From Phlebotomus papatasi (taxonomy: Eukaryota > Arthropoda > Insecta > Diptera > Psychodidae): a stretch of DNA of 64,000 nt. The position numbers and the translations under genes are program-made. Below are positions 44,101 to 52,800 of the stretch, one piece after another (the stretch's first letter is position 1; each line of letters starts with the position of its first letter). Where the stretch lies: contig NC_077224.1 in NCBI RefSeq assembly GCF_024763615.1, forward strand, positions 45,146,712 to 45,210,711, written 5' to 3'. Below the pieces are notes generated by a model. It was not told where the DNA came from and did no database searches. It worked only from the letters and a program-made list of their open reading frames with translations.

Positions 44101-46563
44101 TGCCAAATATTGCCGACCTATAACCATTAATTAGTAATCGTTTTCCAAAAGAAGGCACTGAGTGAGTCAAGACCTAAAGCACGCACTCTAATGCCCTAGA
44201 CACACTTACGACTTAAGCCGAGAGACGACTTAGTGGAAAATGATAGAAATATAGTTTGACGATTTTTTCTAATCAAATTACGCTAAGCCGTCTCTCGGCT
44301 AATCCTCAGGTCTGTCGAGGCCCTCAGGGCCTTGACAGACCTGAGGGTTAGCCGTGAGACGGCTTAGTGTAATTATACTCGGCATAATGGTAAAACTTCA
44401 TTTCCATCATTTTCCACTAAGTCGTCTCTCGGCTTAAGTCGTAAGTGTGTCTAGGGCATAAGAAACAAGTATCCCGTGTTCGAGCTTCGAACTTCCTTTA
44501 GTTTACCCGGAAATTTTCTAGCATTAAATGTATTAGAATTGCACCCAGCTTCATTTAAGTTAATTCCATGGGTTACGGGACTGACATCCTTATCCCTGCA
44601 TAATAAAAATAAAAATGCATGTCTAGAAATCCCACTTACGAGAAGAACTTGTTCCTATGTGGAATGTAATCCCATCAATTATTATTTTCCTAATTTTCAG
44701 ATCAAAATGAAAGTTTAGCGCCGTATTTTGAGATTGATGAGGAATTCTTTGATCAGAAGGTTCGAGAACTTACCCTCAGATACAATTATACCCTCAACCT
44801 CAATGGAACCTATGAAGCCATTAGGTACATGTACACTCACTGGCCGGATCCTAAGAACAAAACCTTTATTCGAGAGGAATATATCAACGTAAGTTGAGGC
44901 TTATTTTTCGACAAAACTTCGAAAACAAGTTGTTAAGCCATGTATTTAATTCCAGATGCTTTCTGACTTCATTTACCGAGCACCAAGCGATCAAATGACC
45001 AAACTTCTGGTTGAACAAAATGTTCCGGTGTATATGTACGTCCTAAATACAACTGTTGAGGGACTGAGACTTCAAGACTGGCGAGCAGTGCCTCATAACG
45101 CTGAACACTACTTCCTAACGGGAGCACCGTTTATGGACGTAGAGTTCTTCCCGAAACGCGACCGTTTGGATAGAAATATGTGGACGGACAATGATCGTAA
45201 CATGAGTCATTTCTTCATGAAGACTTTCTCAGACTTCGCCCGTTTTGGGAACCCTACGCCTCAGCAAGTGCTCGGATTGCACTTTGATAAAGCTATCAAC
45301 GGGGAGTTGAGGTACTTAAACCTCAACACTACTTTCAATTCAACCATCAGGATGAACTACAGGCAGAAACAGTGCGCCTTCTGGACGCAATATATACCAA
45401 CAGTTGTTGGTGTTTTGCTGCCAACGTATCCTCCATCAACGGAGTTTTGGTGGGAGCCACAGCAGCCCCTACAGATTGCTTTCTGGAGCATTTCGGCTGT
45501 TTGTCTATTCTTAGTGATCCTTGTGGTTATTTGCTGTATTCTCTGGCGAAATGCTAAGAGGTAAGTTACAAATAATAATTTCCTTAGGTAATAAAATAGA
45601 ATGCCCTTGAATCATTCTTAACAACGGATTTTCAAGGTCAAACGCTAAAAACTCTAAAAAGCATATTTTTCATTCGATTGGAGTGAATTTGGGTTTTTTT
45701 TAGAAAGGTCTTGGAAACTAAATTTGAATCTTCGAATACTGTATCTGACGTAGTTGTATATTATCTTCGGCTTCTTCCTGTGTTCGTCAGAGGATTGTCT
45801 TCTTCTCAAAACCAAAAAGACTCAATTTTCTCCAAAGCTTTCGACCTTCGGTGTGGAACAAAACCACTGAAGAGAAAGCAGCAGATAAGGAAAAATTCCC
45901 AGAGACCCATACCGGGGGTCGAAAGCTTTGGAGAAAATTGAGTCTTTTTGGTATTGAGAATCCTCTGACGAACACCGGAAGAAACTGAAGATAGTAAATT
46001 GGAATTTTAAATTTTAATCTCTTGATTGAGAATTTGTAGTTCATACGAAAACCTTCCTTTATCTCAGACAATCCGATCGATTCTACGATGGTGATGTCTT
46101 CATGGTGGACAACACAGGAGCAGACGGGGATGGAGGAGGAATCGAGAACATTTCCCAGACTCATCCTCTGAGATCGCGGGAAAATATTTACGAGTACCGT
46201 GACTCTCCAACTAAGAAATCTGGTCCTCCAACGGACATCTCTTCAATACGATCACCCAGCTCTCTGGCCACAACGCAAATCTCGGCCAAAACGGGTAGTC
46301 AGAGCTCCTTGAAGAGTGCCATGTCCCTCAAAGAGGGTGCCCAGAATGGCAAAGATTCCACCTACGACAGGAATCTAAACAACAAGGGCAAGGGGAGCGA
46401 TAGCAGAAATTTACTGGCAGATTTTGAGAAATCCCGCGAAGCCATGACGAGTAGTCCAGTGGATGGGGTCAAGACAGCAGGTACCCCAATTCCTGCCACC
46501 AGAAAAGTAGTGAAGACCAGCAAGACGCAACTTGTTGAGGGAGTGCCACAGACTGAAGTCTAA
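31969..46563 (+). CDS. Gli: Gliotactin, cholinesterase-like septate-junction protein
   Basis: Six exons (31969-32198, 39336-39477, 39736-40906, 44701-44888, 44956-45560, 46068-46563) join in phase to 943 codons, close to the fly protein. The layout is: signal peptide about residues 27-45; a Tyr/Pro-rich linker; an esterase-like ectodomain from about 130 to 700 with EDCLYLNVF and VYIHGGEF; one membrane helix at about 751-773; and a 170-residue cytoplasmic tail. The nucleophile elbow reads GPGAG, so the catalytic Ser is Gly (about residue 365), while a His in HNAEHYF (about 624) remains. It is a pseudo-esterase adhesion protein, as known for Gliotactin at tricellular junctions and the glial blood-nerve barrier. 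The tail has Tyr in RFYDGD and NIYEYRD and ends QTEV, a class I PDZ ligand. Introns 1 (7137 bp) and 3 (3794 bp) are swollen by repeats. The start ATG has context gaagATGg. Confidence 0.95.
32280..33740 (+). repeat. Degenerate minisatellite (AATCAATCC.AAAATG...ATAAAAT)
   Basis: Dozens of imperfect units of roughly 35-45 bp built on GAATCAATCCTAAAATG, ATAAAATTAATCGCA and TTTAATNGCAAATT. The array is interrupted by a MITE at 32759-32890. Similar units reappear at about 34405-34620 (GAATCAACTTCAAAATAG), so the element at 33744-34402 seems to have inserted into the array. Confidence 0.7.
32759..32890. mobile_element. MITE, CTCTACACACTAGAAG family (copy 1)
   Basis: Left CTACACACTAGAAGCAATTT and right CTACTAGTGTGTAGAGG are inverted ends; it shares the family with 35791-35930. 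Confidence 0.68.
33744..34402. mobile_element. Long-TIR element, ATTATGGTGCTA family (copy 1)
   Basis: Left ATTATGGTGCTACTTC..CTGTTCTCAAGTGCTTCTGC..CGACATTTCTTTGTGTTGG matches the inverted right arm CCAACGCAAAGAAATGTCG..GCACCATAAT over more than 100 bp. A shorter copy is at 38322-38583. Confidence 0.75.
35476..35583. repeat. Near-perfect 52 bp-arm hairpin
   Basis: CAGATAGTGGACGGAAAATT... on the left and its inverted copy ending GTCCACTATCTG on the right differ at only about two positions over 52 bp, with a loop of a few bases. Such fidelity suggests a young foldback insertion or a hairpin transcript source. Confidence 0.85.
35791..35930. mobile_element. MITE, CTCTACACACTAGAAG family (copy 2)
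   Basis: GCCTCTACACATTTTGGGAA at the left; GAAAATTGCTTCCAATGTGT then AGAG at the right, inverted. Confidence 0.68.
37595..37809. mobile_element. TA-flanked MITE with GGGGAAAGTGCTCTCC ends
   Basis: Left GGGGAAAGTGCTCTCCCTTC and right, inverted, GGGGAAAGTACTCTCCTTTC, with TA on both sides (37593-37594, 37810-37811). The second inverted block TTCATACCTTCGAATAATG is also shared. 215 bp, noncoding. Confidence 0.86.
38020..38272. mobile_element. MITE with CACTGAGA ends (copy 1)
   Basis: CACTGAGAAAAAAAGAGGAT ... CCTTTTTAGGTGT ... ACTTTTTCGGATTTCTC. It is the inverted equivalent of 53871-54123, sharing all main blocks. Confidence 0.75.
38322..38583. mobile_element. Long-TIR element, ATTATGGTG family (copy 2)
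   Basis: It carries CTGTTCTCAAGTGGTTCTGC, CGTTTCTTTGTATTGGTTCC and an inverted GGAACCAAGACA..AGCACTTGAAAAGAG; it ends ATATCACCATAAT. It is a shorter version of 33744-34402. Confidence 0.7.
39336..39477 (+). CDS. Gli: Gliotactin exon 2 (Tyr/Pro/Gly-rich linker)
   Basis: The acceptor TTTTCCCCAG precedes 39336; the donor GTAAGT follows. It encodes RTYTYNDRRYGYYQPAGYG and LPGQYPNPHDTPLGDDRF, a low-complexity extracellular linker. Only this frame keeps phase with exons 1 and 3; the longer frame starting at 39239 is intronic at its beginning. Confidence 0.9.
39736..40906 (+). CDS. Gli: Gliotactin exon 3 (main esterase-like domain)
   Basis: Encodes residues 125-514 and one further base. It contains FLGIPYA, DEDCLYLNVF, the oxyanion-loop motif YIHGGEF, and FGPGAGAASAGLLM where active esterases have G-E-S-A-G. 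The donor GTAAGT is at 40907; open frame beyond it to 40980 is intronic read-through. Confidence 0.94.
43690..43950 (+). pseudogene. Pogo-type transposase remnant
   Basis: ACAATGCAGAATCCAATGTA begins a frame that decays through several stops but runs parallel to the remnant at 10669-10800. The trailing TATTTTTATTCA...TTTAGAG.AAAAACA block is shared with 10800-10860 and 52730-52800. It may be the continuation of the TIR-like end at about 42325. Confidence 0.5.
44189..44460. mobile_element. Foldback MITE, GCCGAGAGACG family, intact with ~54 bp perfect TIRs
   Basis: ATGCCCTAGACACACTTACG...TGGAAAATGAT at 44191-44244 is repeated inverted at the right end without a mismatch. The middle contains a second inverted pair (CAGGTCTGTC / GACAGACCTG) flanking CCCTCAGGGCC, so the element is a nested palindrome. 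Related: 2044-2182 and 8001-8110. Confidence 0.88.
44701..44888 (+). CDS. Gli: Gliotactin exon 4
   Basis: 188 bp between TTTTCAG and GTAAGT, encoding YQNESLAPYFEIDEEFFDQK, then YNYTLNLNGTYEAIRYMYTH, with N-glycosylation sequons NYT and NGT. It is missed by an ATG-based ORF scan and was identified by phase and splice sites. Confidence 0.92.
44956..45560 (+). CDS. Gli: Gliotactin exon 5 (end of ectodomain and membrane helix)
   Basis: Begins MLSDFIYRAPS and contains VPHNAEHYFLTGAPF (aligned with the family His) and FSDFARFGNPTP. It ends with the helix IAFWSISAVCLFLVILVVIC followed by the stop-transfer WRNAK. The final Arg codon is split (phase 2) at GTAAGT. Confidence 0.94.
45779..45980. repeat. 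~70 bp-arm hairpin in Gliotactin intron 5
   Basis: TGTTCGTCAGAGGATTGTCT...CAAAGCTTTCGACC at the left is inverted at the right (GGTCGAAAGCTTTGGAG...CCTCTGACGAACA) with a few differences and a short indel. It sits between exons 5 and 6. The preceding 45600-45730 resembles the repeat near 24690. Confidence 0.8.
46068..46563 (+). CDS. Gli: Gliotactin exon 6 (cytoplasmic tail)
   Basis: The acceptor TTTATCTCAG precedes 46068. It encodes the Ser/Thr/Lys-rich tail QSDRFYDGDVFMVDNTG..., probable tyrosine-phosphorylation sites near RFYDG and IYEYRD, and the C-terminal QTEV, then TAA at 46561. Confidence 0.92.
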
Positions 46564-46922
46564 TTCTTTCTATCCATCAGAGAGATCACCAAGTCAGACA
46601 CAAAATCGTGCATTATTTATTCCGCAACCCTCAATTGGCATTAGAAAAAAATTAAGAATCTGCGTTTTATTGGACAGAAATTAATCTAAAATTGAACTAA
46701 TTTTATCTTTAGTGTTTTTAAAATGATTTCATGATAACTTAGACGTAGAGAAAAGTGTTCTCGAGGTTTTTAAACATGGGAGATTCATTCGAAAACCGCT
46801 AGGGGAGCTCGAAGCGACGATTTACAAAATATCCGTTATCTACTCAAATATCGTCTGTTATGAGAAGATGTTTTATTAACTTTGAAAAAGGCGATCAAAT
46901 TTGTGATTATTTAGAGTTTCCA

Positions 46923-46928
46923 AATAAA
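46923..46928 (+). terminator. Candidate Gliotactin polyadenylation signal
   Basis: AATAAA 360 bp after the stop codon and upstream of the minisatellite. It is the first canonical signal in the 3' flank; use is not shown. Confidence 0.4.
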
Positions 46929-47039
46929 GCCACGAAAAGGCCATTAGCGGTTATTAGTCGAACTTCACCTGATCTAAATAGTCGCACAGTATTAAACAAC
47001 TACTAAAGGAGTAATTAAGGGTGCCACTCACGATTCACT

Positions 47040-48745
47040 GAGTTTTTTTGTGCAAAATTATCAAGATGTGACAATCCTTGTTCTGATTTAACGTTCTTTG
47101 TGCAAAAATCGAGAGATCAGACGATCTTTGTGCAATAAATTGCACGATCTGACGTTCCCCGTGCAAAAATCGAGCTTGTTGATTAACTTTATGCAAGGAA
47201 CCTAGCGATCCAAAGTTCATTGTGCAAAAATCGAAAGATCTGACGATCTTCGTTCAAAGAACTAAGCGATCTGACGTTCCTCGTGTAATAATCGAGTGTT
47301 CAGATAAACTTTATGCAAAGAACTGAAGGATCCAACTTTCTTTGTGCAAAAATCGAGAGATCAGACGATCTTTGTGCAATAAATTGCACGATCTGACGTT
47401 CCCCGTGCAAAAATCGAGCTTTTTGATTAACTTTATGCAAGGAACCTAACGATCCAACGTTCTTTGTGCAAAAATCGAGAGATCAGACGATCATTGTGCA
47501 ACCAATTGCAGGATCTAACGTTCTCCGTACAAAAATCGAACTTTTCGATCAAATTTATGCAAGGAACCTAACCATCCAACGTTCGTTGTGCAAAAATCAA
47601 AAGATCTGATCATCTTTGTTCAAAGAACCAAGCGATCTGACGTTCCTCGTGTAAAAATCGAGCGTCCTGACAAACTTTATACAAGGAATCTACCGATCTA
47701 ACGTTCTTTGTGCAAAAATCGAGAGATCAGACGATCATTGTGCAACAAATTGCAGGATCTAACGCTCCCCATGCAAAAATCGAGTTTTTTGATTAACTTT
47801 ATGCAAGGAACCTAACGATCCAACGTTCATTGTACAAAAATCGAAAGATCTGACGATCTTTGTTCAAAGAACCAAGCGATCTGACGTTCCTCGTGTAAGA
47901 ATCGAGTGTTCTGATAAACTTTATACAATGAACAGATAAGGATCTAACGTTCTTTGTGCAAAAATCGAGAGATCAGACGATCTTTGTGCAGTAAATTGCA
48001 CGAGCTGACGTCCCCCGTGCAAAAATCGAGTGTTATGATAAACTTTACACAGGGAACCGAACGATTTAACGTTCACTGTGCAAAAATCGAGAAATCTGAC
48101 GATCTTTGTTCAAAGAACTAAGCGATTCGACGTTCCTCGTGTAAGAATCGAGTGTTCTGATAAACTTTAAGCAAAGAACAGAAGGATCCAACGTTCTTTG
48201 TGCAAAAATCGAGAGATCAGACGATCTTTGTGCAATAAATTGCACGATCTAACGTTCGCATGGTAAATTCCAGGCGCTCTGGCGATTTTTGTGCAAGAAA
48301 CTAAGCGATCTGACGTTAAAAAAAATCGTGCTTGCTGATAAACTTTGTGCAAGGAACTAAACGATCCAACGTTCTTTATGCAAAAACCGAAATATCTAAC
48401 GATCTTTATCCAAGATACTAAGCGATCTGACGTCCCTATTGCAAAATCGAGCATTCTGATAAACTTTATACAAGGAGCCGAGTTATCAAATATTCCTTGT
48501 TCAAAAATTGAGAGATCTGACGATTTTTGTGCAAAAACCGAGCGATCGAACGATCTTTGTACAAGGAACTGAGCAATATAACTCCCTTTCTGTAATAAAT
48601 CGCACGATCTGACGATTCTTGTACGAAAATCAAGCAATCTGACGATCTTTGTGCAGAAAATTGAGCGATCTGAAGTTCTCTGTGCAGAAATAGCTCGATC
48701 TGCCTATCTTTGTTCGAGAAACTCTGAGATCTCACGATCTTTGTG
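47040..48745 (+). repeat. Higher-order minisatellite (about 41 / 122 / 244 bp)
   Basis: The basic unit is about 41 bp: TTTGTGCAAAAATCGAGAGA, then TCAGACGATC, with variants (GACGTTCCCCGTGCAAAAAT; AACTTTATGCAAGGAACC). The marker GAGAGATCAGACGATC follows TTTGTGCAAAAATC at about 47097, 47341, 47463, 47707, 47953 and 48197, i.e. steps of 244, 122, 244, 246 and 244. Three monomers therefore make a 122 bp unit and pairs of those a 244 bp unit. Units after about 48250 are more diverged. Frames here (48637-48167 and 48804-48466, minus) are repetitive by-products. Confidence 0.9.
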
Positions 48746-49225
48746 CAAAAATAATCATTAAAAATCAATTTTAAAAACGATAAAAATATTTTTTCTTCCA
48801 TCAAATTTTGGATAATTTTGAAAAGTCATAAAACGCAGATTCCTAAGTATCTGATTAACTGATAAAAAAAGACATAACCTTTTATAAGATCTCTCCGAAA
48901 CCATGTGTTTCGAAGCAAAAAACTAACCAAAATCCAATTGAGGGTTGAGGGCATCATAGGAATTTTCTAACTTTTCTATAACTATAAATAAAAACACCTT
49001 AATAATTTTTAACTTCTTGTATTTTTATACAAATTTATTTTGCTGACCACACTTAAAATAGTTGCACAAAGTGCTGCATTTCTAGCGTAGATTTTGTATT
49101 ATTTTTTTTAGTACAAAAACAAGATTTTATAATAAATTATAGGATTTAAGACTAATTATGAGTAAATATAGTTGAGGGAATTTTTTTTTTTGTAAATTTT
49201 TTATTCCCGACATTTTCGATATCAG

Positions 49226-49346
49226 AAATCCGTCCAATTCTCTTCGCTCAATCCATCATCGAGCTGACACAGCCCAACACATTGGATTGATCAACGTCGA
49301 TGATCTCGTGATTGAGGAAGGAACTTTAATTATTAAGCGTATTTAA
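49226..49346 (+). CDS. Candidate alternative terminal exon of Gliotactin (or exon of an unknown gene)
   Basis: After the acceptor CGATATCAG the frame reads one base, then 39 codons (NPSNSLRSIHHRADTAQHIG...VDDLVIEEGTLIIKRI) and TAA at 49344. The composition is far less AT-rich than its surroundings and looks like real coding sequence. It needs a preceding phase-2 donor on the plus strand; Gliotactin exon 5 provides exactly that, and the join would give WRNAKR|NPSNS after the membrane helix, replacing the exon 6 tail and its PDZ ligand. I found no phase-2 donor inside exon 6. I do not recognise the peptide; it might instead belong to another gene. An AATAAA follows at 49583. Confidence 0.45.
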
Positions 49347-49582
49347 TAAGATCTTTATTTTTCTCTTCACTTATGCATATAAGTTTTTTTTTAAATGTTG
49401 TTGCAATGTATGACTGTTAATGAGCTTAAATGTATTATTTTTATCTACATTTCAAACTCAATGTATTAATGTTTTGTGTATGAATGTTTTACGTTTGTAG
49501 TTTGTATTTGTGAGCGTCCATGTGCTAATTTTGCTTCTTCATATCTCTATTAAATGTTGTAAAAAAAATTACACTGTGTCGC

Positions 49583-49588
49583 AATAAA
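49583..49588 (+). terminator. Candidate polyadenylation signal after the 49226 exon
   Basis: AATAAA about 240 bp after the TAA, followed by a T/GT-containing stretch (ACGTATGTACACTACTCATG). Confidence 0.4.
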
Positions 49589-49913
49589 CGTATGTACACT
49601 ACTCATGTTCATTCAATTACGATACACCGTTTAATGTATTTTCTTTTATTTTGCTAAATATTCCTCTACAAACACTCTACATAATTCACTGCTACATTCC
49701 TCATCTCCCTATATTTACATCACTTTTACTGATAGATCAACGTTAAATGCATTTTTTCTTCTTCCACCGACATACGTTGTCTTCTTCCGTTAATTGCAAT
49801 TTTTCAAGGTAAGTTTTATTATGTTTATTATATTCTTCTCAATAATTATACTTTTCTTTTATCTTTTTTTTATAAAATAAATTAAATGAAAGTATTTCAT
49901 TTTTTTTAAATTA

Positions 49914-50813
49914 AGGTAAGGGGCTGTATGTCGGCCACTTAAGGATGGGTTTTATGAAAAACTTATGTAAAAGGACATTTAATTTGCCTGTTTTGATCAA
50001 ATTTTCACCCTAAGTTGTAGTATAGATCTTTGTCCATCTGATTGTACACTTTATTTGGAGATAAAATAATTTTATTTTATTAAAAAATTAAAATGTTTTA
50101 AAAATGTAGAGTGTTCCTCAATTCGGCCACTTCAATATAAGCGTTTCTCTACTCGGCCACCTGGGGTTCCTCTAGTCGGCCACCCATTTTTCAAATTTTA
50201 AAAGCCCGTAACGTTTTTACGGACTAGAAAAGGATATTGAGAAAGAAAGAAAGAAAACCTTTAAAGAATAGTAATTTAAAAAAAACAAAAAATTGTAAGA
50301 GAAAAATTCTTTTTATTCTTTTATTTAGCCGGCCGAATTGAGGAACATGGCTTTAAAATTTCACATCTTCACATTTAAGACAGAAAATTAATATTTTTAT
50401 CAATAATGAAAATAAATTTATTGCACAGTGAGTTAGTTAAACTTCTCAACTTGCGGTTTGACTCAAAATTCGACTGCTAAAGTAATCTGTACAGGTAATA
50501 AATCGAATAACTCTTTGTGAAAAAATGTCGTGAATATTATAAAGAACATCAAAATATGCTGAAAAATGACCAATATTGCTTAAGGTAAATTTGAATCCTC
50601 TGACTTTTAATAATTTTTTTAATGTTTTGTGTCTAATTTCATTTGTATTCTCGGTCATTTGTGTTATTTATACAATTATTGACCTTATGATGTTATAAAA
50701 CTCCTGGAATATTATTGCAAAATTATATAATATGAATAAATAATTCCACCGGCCGACTTGAAGAACACATAGTGGCCGACTTGTTAAACGGCCGACTAGA
50801 GAGTACCTTACCT
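49914..50813. mobile_element. 900 bp TA-flanked DNA element with AGGTAAGG ends
   Basis: Left AGGTAAGGGGCTGTATGTCG then GCC; right, inverted, AGGTAAGGTACTCTCTAGTC then GGCC. Both are flanked by TA (49912-49913, 50814-50815). Subterminal repeats of CGGCCACTT/CGGCCGACTT plus CCTCAATTCGG are distributed in both halves. No recognisable transposase. Confidence 0.78.
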
Positions 50814-51876
50814 TACTACATGAATTCTTTACATCCAATTAAACATTCCTCCTAAGAACTACTTTAAAAAATTATTGCATCTTCGATTATGTATGAAATC
50901 AGTTAGGAGAATCTTGAATAAATCACGTTTTTGAAGCAGAAATTTGACTACAATCCATTTCAGACAATTTTAATAATTTTATAAGAATTTTGGAGCTTTT
51001 TTTTTAAATAATTTTTATATTTCAAATTTGTGTTACAATCTCTGTTTTCTATGTTTTTTTTCTTTAAGCTGTCTTTAATCTTTTTTAACTGCAATTTTAT
51101 TTAATTGACTGAATATTTGGAATAAGAGCCTGAGAAAACTTAAAATTGGGAACAGTTGCCAGCGCTGCTAGCGAGAGAAAACTGTGTTCCCGCGCGGAGA
51201 AAAAAAATATTAGAATTCTCAGTGATTTTCTAAATGAAAAACATCTTAAAATGGAAACAGTGAAAAAGGGATTTAATAAAAATATCTGTATTTCTAAAAC
51301 CTTCGAAAAATATCACTTTTTGTGCTAATTTTGAATATTTCGCTGACTTGGTCCAATAGAAGAATGAATAACCTTAATGTAACTATCAATCATTGATATG
51401 CTCCGTCTTGAAAGAGTACCACTATCGGAAGAAAATTCCCACTGGTTGCGCTATCAACTGTTCTCAATATATCGTTCTCAAGCCTTCAGTCAAAATATTA
51501 GGGGATCCTAGCCACAAATCTAAAATCAAGATCAAAATTTCAAACTGTAAAATATTTCCAAGATCAAGATTTTACATTCGGATGCGATGCATTTGTGGAA
51601 CTTACAATGTTCTAGCTAAGAATAGATTTCAAAATTTTTCACACTTAACGAACTTTTGACTTAACATCAAAACATTAGGAAAATTAATTAGGATTAATTA
51701 ATTAATTAGGAAAATATTAGGATTAATTAGGAAAATTAATTATATAGATCGTATTAAATACGTATGAGATGAAATCACCAATAGACTGCAAATAAAGACT
51801 GATGACCAGTGATAAACCTTGAAATGATTATTATACTAGATAATGATTTTCTCTCGAAACGTTGGTTCCAGAATTA

Positions 51877-52800
51877 GGGGAAGTGTGCCAAATTTCGACC
51901 AGCTTCTAATTTCGGCCACTTTGAATGTAATTTCGGCCATTCAAATAAATTAATTAAAATTATGTATGTAATCTTCGAATAATCAATGAATTCATTTTGC
52001 TCTTGGATATTTATTCATTTTAGGATGTATTAACACGAAGACCGTTAAATTTTAAGTATAATTTGAATTTAAATTACGTTGTAAAAACTCAGTGTGGAGT
52101 CTTACAAAAAATGTGACAGATCGATTGTGTTTCTAGCAGTCTTGTGATTTGTGGTGAAGTGCAGAAAGTTTTCTTTCGGTGTTTTTCGTGAAAATTGTTT
52201 AGTTTTTATTAAAATTGTTTCTGTTTATGTTAATAGTGAGTCAATCTTTAAATTTCGCGTAAAATTTCCCAGCTGGATCCTGTATTTCGCGTAAAAAAGT
52301 ATATACTTTGTGAGCGTCTTTCCGGTGAGGTAGTGTTGCCTATTCCGGCAACATCTTTTGCTTTCCTCAATTTTCTATTCATTTTATGTTTTTTTTTTCA
52401 ATTTCTGAGTTCTACAATGCCCAGAGAAAAAAAAAACATCGCTCCTATGAAAAAGATGATGTGGAAAAGGTCTTGGAAGAGTTCAAGAAGAGCAAATTGC
52501 TACGGAAATCTGCGTGTAAATTTGAGATGCTACTCTTCAGGTCTTCAGGACAAATTACACGGAAGATCTCAGGGCTTCTGTGGGTCATATAAACGTATTA
52601 AACTAAATATTAAACTCGTTCCGTTTGACGTTTTGAAATTTTCCATCCATTGCGTCACAAAAGGTGGTCAGAAAAAAGGTGGCCGGTATTTCACTCAAAG
52701 TGGCCGGAATACTACCCAAAGCAATGTCCATATTTTTATTAATTTCTCAATATTTTAGCAAGTGATTTAAAGAAAACAAAGATGATAAACTAGTTGTCAA
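51877..52800 (+). mobile_element. Pogo-type transposon, left end and transposase start; right end lost
   Basis: TA|GGGGAAGTGTGCCAAATTTC at the left matches the TIR of the MITE at 10566-10993, and the sequence then follows it through CAGCTTCTAATTTCGGCCAC. A transposase start lies at 52417. The trailing block near 52725-52800 also matches the MITE, but the right TIR is not found. Confidence 0.7.
52417..52640 (+). pseudogene. Pogo/Tigger-like transposase N-terminus, frameshifted
   Basis: ATG 52417 gives MPREKKN and then runs out of frame. The neighbouring frame continues HRSYEKDDVEKVLEEFKKSK and LLRKSACKFEM, the classic psq-type HTH start of pogo-group transposases. The switch lies in the A10 run at 52427-52436, so one A has been gained or lost. 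The catalytic domain is absent. Confidence 0.75.

Larger units (their letters stand above)
40907..44700 (+). other. Gliotactin intron 3 (3.8 kb)
   Basis: Contains pogo-type remnants (about 42325-42420, with TTGTGTCAAATTTTGGACAG; and 43690-43950, with a decayed MQNPMYKQKSF start) and a long-TIR MITE at 44189-44460. No alternative coding exon recognised. Confidence 0.7.

Noticed and set aside
47040..48745. CRISPR-like array of short repeats
   Set aside because: Eukaryotic context; the units are contiguous tandem monomers without unique spacers of constant length.
48167..48804. Two minus-strand frames with repeated peptide-like units
   Set aside because: They arise from the minisatellite monomer staying open in one frame; units are degenerate and there is no start context or splice support.
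52333..52758. 141-codon frame as a secreted protein gene
   Set aside because: It is an out-of-frame reading through a pogo-type transposase relic; the neighbouring frame carries the recognisable HTH.
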